From Nostoc sp. WHI (GTDB lineage Bacteria; Cyanobacteriota; Cyanobacteriia; Cyanobacteriales; Nostocaceae), in the NCBI RefSeq assembly GCF_015714725.1, contig NZ_WBKM01000271.1, positions 1 through 45,606 of the forward strand: a DNA stretch of 45,606 bases. The letters run 5' to 3'. The translations under genes and the position numbers were made by a program. Every line of letters begins with the position of its first letter. Within the stretch, counting starts at the first letter, position 1. This document shows positions 1 through 7,883 of this stretch, piece by piece. Under the pieces are notes generated by a model. That model was not told where the DNA came from. It did no database searches and was given only the letters and a program-made list of their open reading frames with translations.

Positions 1-24
1 GGGAGCGATGCGATTTTGTGAGAT
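1..24. repeat. Outer inverted repeat, left arm
   Basis: These bases are the reverse complement of 551-574 with one mismatch in 24. The right arm lies at the 5' end of the reading frame feeding the Strawberry-notch helicase, so the left arm is an inverted copy of those codons. With the inner GGGAGCA repeats, the arms enclose the four-helix-bundle gene. The arm may extend beyond the window. Confidence 0.85.
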
Positions 25-50
25 GCCTTGCTTCGTTTGGGCAGGGGGCA

Positions 51-106
51 GGGAGCAGGGAGCAGGGAGCAGGGAGCAGGGAGCAGGGAGCAGGGAGCAG
101 GGAGCA
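51..106. repeat. Tandem 7-bp repeat (GGGAGCA)8
   Basis: Eight perfect head-to-tail copies of GGGAGCA, preceded by related GGGGGCA sequence. A shorter inverted version lies at 507-537, on the other side of the 120-506 gene. Such heptameric repeats are common interspersed elements in Nostocales. Copy number probably varies by slippage. Confidence 0.95.
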
Positions 107-119
107 GGGGGATTAGAAA

Positions 120-506
120 TTAGCGTTTTATGAGCCAAGGAGATGGATTGTTAATTATGGTTACTAGAATCCCTAAAACTCGGTTGTAAACTCCATAAAG
201 CTCTCTGCCTATATCAACGTCTAAATAACTACATTTAACAGCAAATTTCAGCCAAGTCTGAGTTTCTGCTGCTTCCGCTTCTGAATCATTCAATTTTGCA
301 ATAAAAGCAGCTTCATAACGGCGTTTTCTCCATGCTTCTGCCAGATTTGCACAAACTGAACGAGATGAACGACGAATTTGATCAGTTAAAGAATAACGTT
401 CTTCAACAGGAAACTTCTTAGATAATTCAAAAATTTTCATGGCTACATCAAATGCCATTTTATATACTTCCAAGTCTTCATGACTTTTTATTGGTTCTTT
501 TTCCAT
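120..506 (-). CDS. Four-helix-bundle protein (23S rRNA IVS / Avd-like family)
   Basis: A 128-aa protein matching the family first found as ORFs in intervening sequences of 23S rRNA and related to Avd accessory proteins of diversity-generating retroelements. Visible hallmarks are the N-terminal HEDLEVYKMAFDVAM helix, the central QIRRSSRSVCANLAEAWRKR segment, and two further amphipathic helices. Length is typical (about 115-130 aa). The molecular role is unclear; related proteins bind nucleic acid through basic faces. The ATG at 506 follows a G-rich stretch that can act as a ribosome binding site. The gene stands alone, enclosed by two nested inverted repeats (1-24/551-574 and 51-106/507-537), so it may be the cargo of a small mobile unit. 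No reverse transcriptase or rRNA is nearby. Confidence 0.85.
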   Translation of the reverse strand: MEKEPIKSHEDLEVYKMAFDVAMKIFELSKKFPVEERYSLTDQIRRSSRSVCANLAEAWRKRRYEAAFIAKLNDSEAEAAETQTWLKFAVKCSYLDVDIGRELYGVYNRVLGILVTIINNPSPWLIKR

Positions 507-537
507 TCCCCCTGCCCCCTGCTCCCTGCTCCCCTGC
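507..537. repeat. Inner inverted repeat, right arm (TGCTCCC units)
   Basis: Runs of TGCTCCC and TGCCCCC, the complement of the GGGAGCA array at 51-106. It directly abuts the start codon of the four-helix-bundle gene, so this repeat also forms that gene's leader. Confidence 0.85.
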
Positions 538-547
538 TGTCTTTAAC

Positions 548-649
548 ATGATCTCACAAAATCGCATTGCTCCCGCTCCCGCTTCTGTGACGCAACTCCT
601 CGGCATATTAACTCAGCACTACAAAGATTGTGCGATGGTGGACGGCTGA
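548..649 (+). other. Probable out-of-frame N-terminal segment of the Strawberry-notch gene
   Basis: An ATG at 548 opens a frame encoding MISQNRIAPAPASVTQLLG, followed by LTQHYKDCAMVDG, and it closes at 649. The next frame (-1 relative) carries GGRLITITANWFSP, which reads as the natural continuation (DGRLITITANW). The two frames overlap at 628-649. This suggests a one-base deletion or sequencing error, or a lost N-terminus with translation re-starting at TTG 628. No convincing slippery heptamer is present. Codons 2-9 fall in the right arm of the outer inverted repeat. Confidence 0.5.
551..574. repeat. Outer inverted repeat, right arm
   Basis: Reverse complement of bases 1-24 with a single mismatch. 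It lies immediately after the ATG at 548, inside what looks like the original 5' end of the helicase gene. Confidence 0.85.
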
Positions 650-3600
650 TAACGATCACAGCCAACTGGTTTTCTCCAGCTAACCCAACTTGGAGAGAAA
701 CTTTTGTGAAATGGCAGGACAACGCAAGGGTGGTACTTTCGGTTGGGGTTAATGGTAAAGCCTACGCGAAGCATGGAACAACAATAGAAACCCGAATCAC
801 GGTGATTGATAAAGTTCCTGCTGATAATCCTGCCGCAATCCCTTGTATTACTGAGACTCTGGAGCTGCCCGAACTACTGACATTGATTGAACAGTTACCG
901 CAGCGTTTTCCGTGGCAGCATTCTCAAGCTAAACTTCTTACCACTGTTAACAAAGTCGTTGCGCTACCAAAACGTACCGTAGTTGCTCAACCAGAAGCAG
1001 AAACAGTTTCCTCCATTCTAGATGTTGTCATCTTAGAATATGAAGTCATTGAGTGGTTTGCCACCGATGGCTTAAAAGATACTCTTTACGAAACCTATCG
1101 CCCACAACGTATCCGAATCAAGGACGCTTTACCCCATCCCTCGTTACTTTGCGAGAGTGCAGCCCTAGCACTTGTCTCGCCACCAGCCCCAACTTACAAA
1201 CCGCATTTTCCTAGCAATATTATCACACAAGGCTTGTTGTCAGAGGCACAACTTGAAAGCGTTATTTACGCTGGTCAAGCGCACTGTGAATTTCTCTCTG
1301 GTTCATACTTGGTAGATGACTCGCTTGATAATGTAACTGTAGCAGCAACTAGCTCAGAAAACGCTGTTAGATTTCGCCGTGGCTGGTTCCTTGGTGATGG
1401 TACTGGTGCTGGTAAGGGTCGTCAAGTCGCTGGTATCATTCTCGACAATTGGTGTCAGGGGCGGCGAAAAGCAATTTGGGTATCTAAAAGTTCTGCCTTA
1501 ATTGAAGATGCCCGTAGAGACTGGTGTGCTTTAGGAGGTGATGCAAAAGACATTATCGACCTCAGTAACATCAAACTTGGCGACCCCATCCCTTTCACCC
1601 AAGGCATCTTATTCTGCACATACTCGACTCTGCGCTCACAAAAGAATGGTAAAAGTCGGCTCAAGCAAATCGTGGAGTGGGTAGGTAAGGACTTTGAGGG
1701 AGCGATCGCCTATGACGAGTGCCACAGTATGGGCAATGCGATGGCGCAGGAGGGGACACTCGGCTTAGTGAGTGCATCACAACAGGGCATTGTTGGGCTG
1801 CGGTTGCAAAACGCATTACCGCAGGCACGGGTTGTCTATGTCTCCGCGACTGGAGCGACGAAGGTTTCTAACCTATCTTATGCAAATCGTTTGGGGCTTT
1901 GGCAAACAGGTGATTTCCCGTTTACCTCCCGTGAGGATTTTGTGGAATCCATAGAGGGCGGTGGTATTGCAGCGATGGAGGTAGTAGCCAGGGATCTCAA
2001 GGCTTTGGGGCTGTATCTGGCGCGGAGCCTTTCATTCGAGGGAGTTGAGTATCAGACTCTCGAAATTGAGTTAACGCCGACGCAAGAACGGATTTATAAC
2101 AGCTATTCTGATGCTTTTCAAGTTATTCACCATAATTTAGACAAAGCCCTGCAAGCTTGTAATATCTCTGGTTCCAAGACTTACAACCGTGCTGCGAAGA
2201 TGAGCGCGGTGTCTCAGTTTGAGTCGCACAAGCAAAGATTCTTCAACCATCTGTTGACTGGCATGAAATGTCCGCAGTTAATTAAAGCAATTGAAGAGGA
2301 TTTAGCTGCTCTTAACGCCATTGTTATTCAAATTGTATCAACTAATGAGGAGTTGCTTAAGCGCCGACTCAATGAAGTTGCACCCGAAGAATGGCAGGAT
2401 CTCAATCTTGACCTGACTCCACGGGAATATGTTATGGACTACTTAATGAGTGCTTTCCCTGTTCATCTGCATTCCATTCATTCTGGTGAGGATGGAGAAG
2501 AAAGATCCGAGCCAGTCTTTGATGCCGATGGCTCTCCAGTTATTTCGCAAGAAGCCGTAGCTTTGAGAAATGCCTTAGTCGATAAGTTAGCAAGTCTTGA
2601 CCCAATCCCTGGCGCATTAGAACAATTGCTGTGGCATTTTGGTCACAAGCAAGTGGCTGAAGTCACAGGTCGTAGCAAGCGAGTTCTCAAGGATGATTCC
2701 GGGCGTTTGTTTGTTGATTCGCGTGGTTCCGGCGCTAACATTGCTGAAACTGCTGCATTCATGGCGGACGAGAAACAAATTCTCATCTTCTCTGATGCTG
2801 GTGGTACTGGTCGCAGTTACCATGCTGACCTTAACGCTGTGAATCGTCGGCGGCGATCGCATTATTTGTTGGAAGCCGGCTGGAGAGCAGACAATGCCAT
2901 CCAAGGACTTGGGCGATCGCACCGCACAAACCAAGCATCTGCACCCGTGTTCAAACCTGTTACCACTAACGTCATAGGTGAACGCCGCTTTATCTCAACC
3001 ATTGCCCGAAGGCTGGATAGCTTGGGCGCTCTTACTCGTGGTCAACGGCAGACGGGTGGCAATGGGATATTTGAGGCTAAAGATAATCTGGAATCGAACT
3101 ATGCAGAACACGCCCTGTATGAATTATTCAGACAAATATACCAAGGTCGATTTTATGAAGTTCCACTAGGGACTTTTGAGCAAATGACAGGACTGAGTTT
3201 AACCTCTCATGAAGGCGGGATGAAAATCGACTTGCCTCCATTGCGGCAATTCCTCAATCGACTGCTGGCTCTACGCATCGACATGCAAAACATCATTTTT
3301 GAGCGTTTTGAGTTGTTGCTAAGTCAGCAGATTGAAGCAGCGATCGCGGCTGGTGTCTACGAGATGGGTGTAGAGACTTTACGGGCTGAACGCTTTACTG
3401 TTGAGAGCCAGGAAGCTGTATATACTCATGCTCAAACTGGTAGCGTCACCAATTACTTGAAAGTGGAACGCACCCAGAAGAACAACATCAAAACTGCTGA
3501 AGAGATGTTGGAGTTCGCCACTCAATATCAAGGACGGCTCATGATCAACTCCAAGTCAGGCAATGCTGCTGTATCAATTCCAACACATAGTATCTACGAC

Positions 3601-4191
3601 GCTGATGGTGGTGTTGTACCAAGAGTGTTACTCGTCCGCCCTCAAAAAGAAACCCGTATACCAGTCAAGGATTTAGAATCTTCCACTTGGAAAGCGGTTT
3701 GTGTCGATGCGTTCGTCGCAGGGTGGTCTATTGAAGTAGACGCACTGCCCAAGTTCACTACCGATTACCTGCATTTGGTAACTGGTATTTTGTTGCCCAT
3801 TTGGAAAATCTTGCCGCAGCACAATAGCCGAGTATTCCGCTTGCAAACCAGCGATGGACAAAAGATACTCGGTCGGGTGGTGAATGCTAATGATATTAAG
3901 TCGGTGGCTGAACAACTCGGACTCAGGAACAAGCTGTTAAGTCCACAGAAGTTAGTCTCTTTAGTGCTAAACGAAGGCTATTCCCAGCAGTTACCGGGTG
4001 GCGTAACTTTGCGGCGTTCTTACATTGCCGCAGAACCTCGCATAGAACTGGTTAATGCTATCTCACTGGCAGAGCGACTCTTAGCTGTTGGATGTTTCAC
4101 CGAGATCATCAACTGGCAAAAGCGCCTATTCATTCCGGTTTCAGACAAAGCACCGGCTATTCTAGCGGCTGTGATTGAAATCTTGGGGTAA
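628..4191 (+). CDS. Strawberry-notch-like SF2 helicase/NTPase
   Basis: A 1187-aa protein with the two-part helicase core of the Strawberry-notch family, found in many large plasmids and phages. Walker A is GDGTGAGKG (residues 256-264, lysine 263). The DEAD-type box is YDECHS (362-367, D363/E364). The second helicase domain carries GLGRSHRTNQ near residue 760, containing the arginine-finger-like motif VI. About 400 C-terminal residues follow without a recognised domain. The open frame begins at a TTG at 628, but residues encoded at 548-640 in another frame look like the missing N-terminus, so the start is doubtful. HIP1 sites lie within the gene. Bacterial family members are often linked to methylase-type defence or anti-restriction modules; no methylase domain is recognised here. 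A strong terminator follows. Confidence 0.85.
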   Translation: MCDGGRLITITANWFSPANPTWRETFVKWQDNARVVLSVGVNGKAYAKHGTTIETRITVIDKVPADNPAAIPCITETLELPELLTLIEQLPQRFPWQHSQAKLLTTVNKVVALPKRTVVAQPEAETVSSILDVVILEYEVIEWFATDGLKDTLYETYRPQRIRIKDALPHPSLLCESAALALVSPPAPTYKPHFPSNIITQGLLSEAQLESVIYAGQAHCEFLSGSYLVDDSLDNVTVAATSSENAVRFRRGWFLGDGTGAGKGRQVAGIILDNWCQGRRKAIWVSKSSALIEDARRDWCALGGDAKDIIDLSNIKLGDPIPFTQGILFCTYSTLRSQKNGKSRLKQIVEWVGKDFEGAIAYDECHSMGNAMAQEGTLGLVSASQQGIVGLRLQNALPQARVVYVSATGATKVSNLSYANRLGLWQTGDFPFTSREDFVESIEGGGIAAMEVVARDLKALGLYLARSLSFEGVEYQTLEIELTPTQERIYNSYSDAFQVIHHNLDKALQACNISGSKTYNRAAKMSAVSQFESHKQRFFNHLLTGMKCPQLIKAIEEDLAALNAIVIQIVSTNEELLKRRLNEVAPEEWQDLNLDLTPREYVMDYLMSAFPVHLHSIHSGEDGEERSEPVFDADGSPVISQEAVALRNALVDKLASLDPIPGALEQLLWHFGHKQVAEVTGRSKRVLKDDSGRLFVDSRGSGANIAETAAFMADEKQILIFSDAGGTGRSYHADLNAVNRRRRSHYLLEAGWRADNAIQGLGRSHRTNQASAPVFKPVTTNVIGERRFISTIARRLDSLGALTRGQRQTGGNGIFEAKDNLESNYAEHALYELFRQIYQGRFYEVPLGTFEQMTGLSLTSHEGGMKIDLPPLRQFLNRLLALRIDMQNIIFERFELLLSQQIEAAIAAGVYEMGVETLRAERFTVESQEAVYTHAQTGSVTNYLKVERTQKNNIKTAEEMLEFATQYQGRLMINSKSGNAAVSIPTHSIYDADGGVVPRVLLVRPQKETRIPVKDLESSTWKAVCVDAFVAGWSIEVDALPKFTTDYLHLVTGILLPIWKILPQHNSRVFRLQTSDGQKILGRVVNANDIKSVAEQLGLRNKLLSPQKLVSLVLNEGYSQQLPGGVTLRRSYIAAEPRIELVNAISLAERLLAVGCFTEIINWQKRLFIPVSDKAPAILAAVIEILG

Positions 4192-4202
4192 TTCCTAACC
4201 TC

Positions 4203-4234
4203 AAAGACCCAGATTAAATATCTGGGTCTTTTTT
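4203..4234 (+). terminator. Rho-independent terminator
   Basis: A perfect 12-bp stem (AAAGACCCAGAT at 4203-4214 pairing with 4220-4231) with a 5-nt loop, followed by a T run. It ends the helicase gene. Confidence 0.9.
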
Positions 4235-4350
4235 ACTTTTAAAAAATTAATAAGCTAATCGGTATTGAAGTTTTACCTTCATCCTTTGAGTGTTAACTCT
4301 TACCCCTTACTGGCGTTGACTATCTTAACTAAATACTGATTCAAATAACT

Positions 4351-5247
4351 TTGGGCAGCGATGATAACACCAAGGGAAGTGCAATCTACCATACAAACGC
4401 TCCGCGAGAAATTAATGAAATTCTTGTGGAGAAAGCGATTATGGCTAAGAAAGACTTTGCAACCGCCCAAGCCGTTGAGTTGTACATCGGCAACTATCGA
4501 TTTGATGCCATTAGGATTGTTGAAACGAAAGAGTACCGGATGTCTCAAAATCACATACTTGAGACAATAGGTATAAATAAAAACTGGTTGACCAGGTTAC
4601 AGTTTAGCCTACCCCGTGTCTACAAAACCCTTATAGAGCAAGGGTTAAATCAGGTTACACTTTCTGCGGAATATACGGTTAAAACGACAGTAACACGTGC
4701 TATAACGTGGTCACTAAGAGATGCCAGAATAATTTGGCGTTACTTTGACACAAAAGGAAATGCACAAGCTCGAAGGTTAATTGATGCCTTATCTGAAGAC
4801 TCACTTACTAGCAGATTCGATCAAGTCTGGGGTGAACGACGTACAGTCGAACAGCGACGCATCGATGATTGCCGCATCCTTGATACCCCGCGTCCTTGGA
4901 CAAAACTTTTTGAAACTGAGTTTGAGGAGAATCTAGCACGGATAAGCAAGCTGCATAAAAAGCATATACAAAATGGCAAATACTATTGGGAGTTTGTCTA
5001 CAACTGGATGACTCCAGAAGAAAAAGCCAAGCTCGATATCGTTAATCCAATTTTGCCTAACGGGAGGAGGAAGTACAAAATACATCAAATGCTGTCGAAA
5101 GAAACAAAGGAGAGATTATCTCCCCATGTGATATCAGTTCTGGTTCTAATGAAGTCGGCTAACTCGGTGGCAGAACTGAGGCGGCTGGTGCAGCGGCAGT
5201 ACGGAATAGATCAGCCAAATCTCTTTGATGGTTGGAATGTGGAATAG
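4351..5247 (+). CDS. P63C-domain-like protein
   Basis: A 298-aa protein. Residues from about 185 to the end (beginning RPWTKLFETEFEENLARI, through NGRRKYKIHQMLSKE, to LRRLVQRQYG) resemble the P63C domain found in phage and plasmid proteins of unknown function. The first 170 residues are less recognisable; a segment ending near residue 90 could form a helix-turn-helix. The frame opens with TTG at 4351. An in-frame ATG at 4441 (MAKKDFATAQ) is a credible alternative and would give 268 aa. P63C proteins often sit beside phage anti-repressor or regulatory genes, so a regulatory role is possible but not shown. It is followed by an inverted repeat and the 109-bp repeats. Confidence 0.6.
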   Translation: MGSDDNTKGSAIYHTNAPREINEILVEKAIMAKKDFATAQAVELYIGNYRFDAIRIVETKEYRMSQNHILETIGINKNWLTRLQFSLPRVYKTLIEQGLNQVTLSAEYTVKTTVTRAITWSLRDARIIWRYFDTKGNAQARRLIDALSEDSLTSRFDQVWGERRTVEQRRIDDCRILDTPRPWTKLFETEFEENLARISKLHKKHIQNGKYYWEFVYNWMTPEEKAKLDIVNPILPNGRRKYKIHQMLSKETKERLSPHVISVLVLMKSANSVAELRRLVQRQYGIDQPNLFDGWNVE

Positions 5248-5260
5248 TTGACGTAAGTTC

Positions 5261-5288
5261 TGCGGTAAACTGTTGTCAGCTTACCGCA
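5261..5288 (+). terminator. Hairpin after the P63C-like gene
   Basis: An 8-bp perfect stem, TGCGGTAA (5261-5268) and TTACCGCA (5281-5288), with a 12-nt loop starts 13 bp after the stop codon. There is no T run, so it is a weak terminator candidate. Confidence 0.5.
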
Positions 5289-5307
5289 ATCTTGTGTGAG
5301 CTTTAAA

Positions 5308-5709
5308 ATGGCATTCCAGCAATATGAAGCTTTGGTTTTTCAGAGTTTCGCTATATCAGAATTTTGCATACGTGAAAATAACATCATTGTTTAACCTTGG
5401 TTTGAGAAAACCTATAATGGCATTCCAGCAATATGGAGCTTTGGTTTTTCAGAGTTTCGCTATATCAGAATTTTGCATACGTGAAAATAACATCATTGTT
5501 TAACCTCGGTTTGAGAAAACCTATAATGGCATTCCAGCAATATGGAGCTTTGGTTTTTCAGAGTTTCGCTATATCAGAATTTTGCATACGTGAAAATAAC
5601 ATCATTGTTTAACCTCGGTTTGAGAAAACCTATAATGGCATTCCAGCAATATGGAGCTTTGGTTTTTCAGAGTTTCGCTATATCAGAATTTTGCATACGC
5701 GAAAATAAC
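5308..5709. repeat. Four 109-bp direct repeats (putative centromere/iteron array)
   Basis: Unit starts are at 5308, 5417, 5526 and 5635, exactly 109 bp apart; the fourth is cut short near 5709. Copies differ at only a few bases. Each holds the 19-bp core GAATTTTGCATACGYGAAA (5359, 5468, 5577, 5686), preceded by TTTCGCTATA, so TTTCGC...GCGAAA makes an inverted repeat. The core recurs singly at 5775 and inverted at 7064. Position directly before parA and around the ParA/partner pair fits a parS-like centromere or autoregulatory operator. An iteron replication origin is the other option, but no Rep protein was recognised beside it. Confidence 0.85.
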
Positions 5710-5774
5710 CAAATTACTTGGCAGAACAAATCTTAATTTTGTAATTTTTGATATAGTGCTATTTTAGCATATTG

Positions 5775-5793
5775 GAATTTTGCATACGCGAAA
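5775..5793 (+). promoter_or_regulatory. Fifth core motif, upstream of parA
   Basis: An isolated copy of GAATTTTGCATACGCGAAA outside the 109-bp units, 111 bp before the parA start. A related half-site, TTTCGCTA, follows near 5850 and overlaps the probable parA promoter region. Confidence 0.6.
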
Positions 5794-5836
5794 CTACAAA
5801 ATACTGAAATTGTGAAAAACTAAATTTTTAAAGTTG

Positions 5837-5842
5837 TATAAT
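5837..5842 (+). promoter_or_regulatory. Possible parA -10 box
   Basis: A perfect TATAAT hexamer lies 61 bp before the parA start. The only -35-like match (TTGTGA at 5810) is spaced at 21 bp, which is too far, so this rests on the -10 alone. A TTTCGCTA half-site just downstream suggests autoregulation. Confidence 0.35.
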
Positions 5843-5903
5843 TTCACTATTTCGCTAACATACGCTATAAGTCTAAGCTCTAATTCAGCAAAAGGAACCA
5901 ATA

Positions 5904-6494
5904 GTGATTATTACAGTGGCTAGTTTCAAAGGTGGAGTAGGCAAGACAACAACGGCTGTTCACTTAGCAGCTTATTTAAACCGAAAGGGGGCAGCTTTAC
6001 TTGTTGATGGTGATCAGAACCGTTCTGCTATGACATGGGCTGCACCAGGGAAACTACCATTCAAGGTAGTCACTGATATTCAGATGCCTAAATATATTCG
6101 TCAGTTTGAGCATATTATAATTGACACCCAAGCCCGACCAACTAAAGAAGACCTTGAAGAGCTAGCTGACTCTTGTGATCTTCTTATCTTGCCAACGACA
6201 CCAAAAGCTTTAGATTTGGATGCTCTTTTAAGAACAATTGAAATCTTGCACCAGATGAAATCCAATTTTAAAGTTTTACTAACGATGGTTCCACCACCAC
6301 CAAGCCAGTCTGGGAAGGAGGCAAAAGAAATGCTTTTAGCTGAAAATATTCCTATTTTTAAAGCCGAAATTAAGCGCCTAGTAGCTTTTGAGAGAGCGCC
6401 TTTAGAGGGTGTTATCGTCAAAGATTACCCTGACCCAAGAGCAGATGCTGCTTGGGCTGGGTATGAAGAACTTGGAAAGGAGATAATGGTCTAA
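5904..6494 (+). CDS. parA: ParA-family partition ATPase
   Basis: A 196-aa deviant-Walker ATPase of the small ParA type, which lacks an N-terminal DNA-binding domain. The P-loop is FKGGVGKTT (residues 8-16, with signature lysine K9 and K14). Switch I is VDGDQNRS (34-41) and Walker B-like HIIIDTQA spans 70-77. It would form ATP-bound dimers on the nucleoid that pull partner-bound plasmid. The start is GTG at 5904, supported by AAAGGA about 10 bp upstream. Its TAA stop overlaps the ATG of the next gene (TAATG), indicating translational coupling. The 109-bp repeats upstream are the likely binding site of the partner. Confidence 0.93.
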   Translation: MIITVASFKGGVGKTTTAVHLAAYLNRKGAALLVDGDQNRSAMTWAAPGKLPFKVVTDIQMPKYIRQFEHIIIDTQARPTKEDLEELADSCDLLILPTTPKALDLDALLRTIEILHQMKSNFKVLLTMVPPPPSQSGKEAKEMLLAENIPIFKAEIKRLVAFERAPLEGVIVKDYPDPRADAAWAGYEELGKEIMV

Positions 6495-7045
6495 TGACAC
6501 AAGAAAAACCAGCAGGTGGTCGCTTTGCAAGTCTTCGAGCATTGCGAGAACAGCGTACAGAAGAACCACTTGAACCGCAAGAATCGCTCGAAGCACAAGA
6601 AGTACTTGAACCACAAGAAGTACCTGAACCACAAGAAGTACCTGAACCACAAGAAGTACTTCAAGAGCAAGAAATAGAACAAGCTAGTTTATTACAAACA
6701 GATGTAACAGACAAAACAGAGAAAGGCTTGAAAGAGATACCAGAGGCAATGAAGCTTCAACCAGTTGTAGCAAAGAAAACAAAAAGCAACCTGCCTCAGA
6801 AAAATAAAACTGTACCTCAAGATGAAAAGCGTGGGCCAGGACGCCCTGCTGGTCGTCGGAGCAATCCCGACTATACTCAAATTTCTGCATATATTCCTTT
6901 GGATATGTTATTAGAAGTTCAAGATGTCTTAGCAGAGGAAAGAAAAGAATTGAGAAAGCGAACACCGCGCCCTGTAAGCGATTTAGTAGAAGAACTATTA
7001 GGAACATGGCTGAAAAAGCAAAAATCTAGTAAATCAGATAGATGA
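6494..7045 (+). CDS. Partner DNA-binding protein of ParA (ParB/ParG-like)
   Basis: A 183-aa protein translationally coupled to parA. Residues 1-20 form a short basic head (GGRFASLRALREQR), as in ParA-activating partner tails. A glutamate/proline-rich linker built from EPQEV repeats, encoded by near-identical units around 6590-6660, follows. The C-terminal 70 residues begin GPGRPAGRRSNPDYTQ, where the GRP motif resembles an AT-hook, and continue into a predicted beta-helix-helix unit (ISAYIPLDMLLEVQDVLAEE) resembling a ribbon-helix-helix DNA-binding fold. It is not a classical ParB with HTH and CTPase. It likely binds the 19-bp cores that flank the pair. Confidence 0.75.
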   Translation: MTQEKPAGGRFASLRALREQRTEEPLEPQESLEAQEVLEPQEVPEPQEVPEPQEVLQEQEIEQASLLQTDVTDKTEKGLKEIPEAMKLQPVVAKKTKSNLPQKNKTVPQDEKRGPGRPAGRRSNPDYTQISAYIPLDMLLEVQDVLAEERKELRKRTPRPVSDLVEELLGTWLKKQKSSKSDR

Positions 7046-7063
7046 AAAACTGAAATTTCATAT

Positions 7064-7082
7064 TTTTGCGTATGCAAAATTC
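7064..7082 (-). promoter_or_regulatory. Inverted copy of the partition core motif
   Basis: The reverse complement reads GAATTTTGCATACGCAAAA, 18 of 19 matches to the core in the 109-bp repeats. It lies 19 bp after the partner gene's stop, so the ParA/partner operon is bracketed by the same site in opposite orientation. Confidence 0.7.
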
Positions 7083-7139
7083 TGAAGTCTTTCATTCCTA
7101 ATCTTTAAGCAAAACATTGAAACATGAACGAATACTTCA

Positions 7140-7469
7140 GTGGTGAATCCGAATGAATCGAAACCGCCAGGAGCAGTTGTTGGCCTAGATGACCAAGGGT
7201 TATGGTGGCCTACTTTACCGTTGCGGCTAAGTGTTGATGAAGTTGAACAACACAAAAGACCTCAAGAAGAGGCTGGAAAACCTGAATTGGTGAAAGATAT
7301 AAATTACAAACTAACCTATGAGTGGGTAATTCTCACTACTACACTACCTGCTAATTATGATGTTTATCGCCAAGTAGTAAAACCTTACCTCCAAAAAACT
7401 CTTTTGGAATTGACTTTGGGTGTGAATGATAATTCAGTTGAGAAAGCTGAACCTGTAAGCAAGTACTAA
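7140..7469 (+). CDS. Hypothetical protein, 109 aa
   Basis: Not recognised. The frame opens at GTG 7140 and encodes an acidic soluble protein. It begins with a proline-containing segment (ESKPPGAVVGLDDQGLWWPTLPLRLSVDEVEQH); its second half (YKLTYEWVILTTTLPANYDVYRQVVKPYLQKTL) looks like a folded alpha/beta domain. No signal peptide or membrane segment is seen. It lies between the ParA and ParM cassettes and may belong to the first transcript. The start is uncertain because an out-of-frame ATG lies at 7123. Confidence 0.5.
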   Translation: MVNPNESKPPGAVVGLDDQGLWWPTLPLRLSVDEVEQHKRPQEEAGKPELVKDINYKLTYEWVILTTTLPANYDVYRQVVKPYLQKTLLELTLGVNDNSVEKAEPVSKY

Positions 7470-7619
7470 CGCACTCGTTACATAGTCAGCGAGAAGTTAA
7501 AGAGCAAGACTGAATTGCTTTTCAACAAAAGATTGACGGTAAAGTATAAATCAAAGAGTCAACGATGATCTAATTTAATTTCTGCTGTGTTGATAAAAAA
7601 GATTTCAAAAATGACTATT

Positions 7620-7760
7620 GGGGGCTATATGGGGGCTATATATACCCCAACACAGGTTCAAGACTTTGGGGATATTTTGACCCCTATATAGGGTGTATAT
7701 AGGTGCTAAGTAGGGTATATTTGACTGATTAATATTTTATACCCCATTTAGCCCCCAAGG
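7620..7760. repeat. GGGG/TATA repeat cluster upstream of parM (putative parC/operator)
   Basis: Two adjacent perfect 11-bp direct repeats GGGGGCTATAT (7620-7630 and 7631-7641) are followed by TATACCCC, GGGGATA, the palindrome CCCTATATAGGG (7682-7693), GGGTATAT and TATACCCC in both orientations up to about 7760. In ParMRC plasmids the centromere parC is a repeat array just before parM and also its promoter, which matches this position. The rest of the 7470-7883 gap has no coding evidence. Confidence 0.7.
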
Positions 7761-7883
7761 GGTTATGATAAGCTCTTGAGTTGGGAAAATAAGGGTGAAG
7801 TTATTTTATTCTCCTTTCTCTTGCTCTTGCAGATCGCTTGAACAGATAATTTTCACAAATCAAAGTCTATTACCTTTCTCTTT

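Noticed and set aside
51..106. Heptamer array as a CRISPR
   Set aside because: Units are contiguous without spacers.
5542..5736. Short ORFs (MAFQQYGALVFQSFAISEF...) present in every 109-bp unit
   Set aside because: The unit length is not a multiple of three, there is no ribosome binding site, and the DNA is better explained as a binding-site array.
6402..7007. Minus-strand ORFs opposite the partition partner gene
   Set aside because: They mirror the EPQEV repeats (giving Val/Leu/Phe-rich strings) and lack starts in context.
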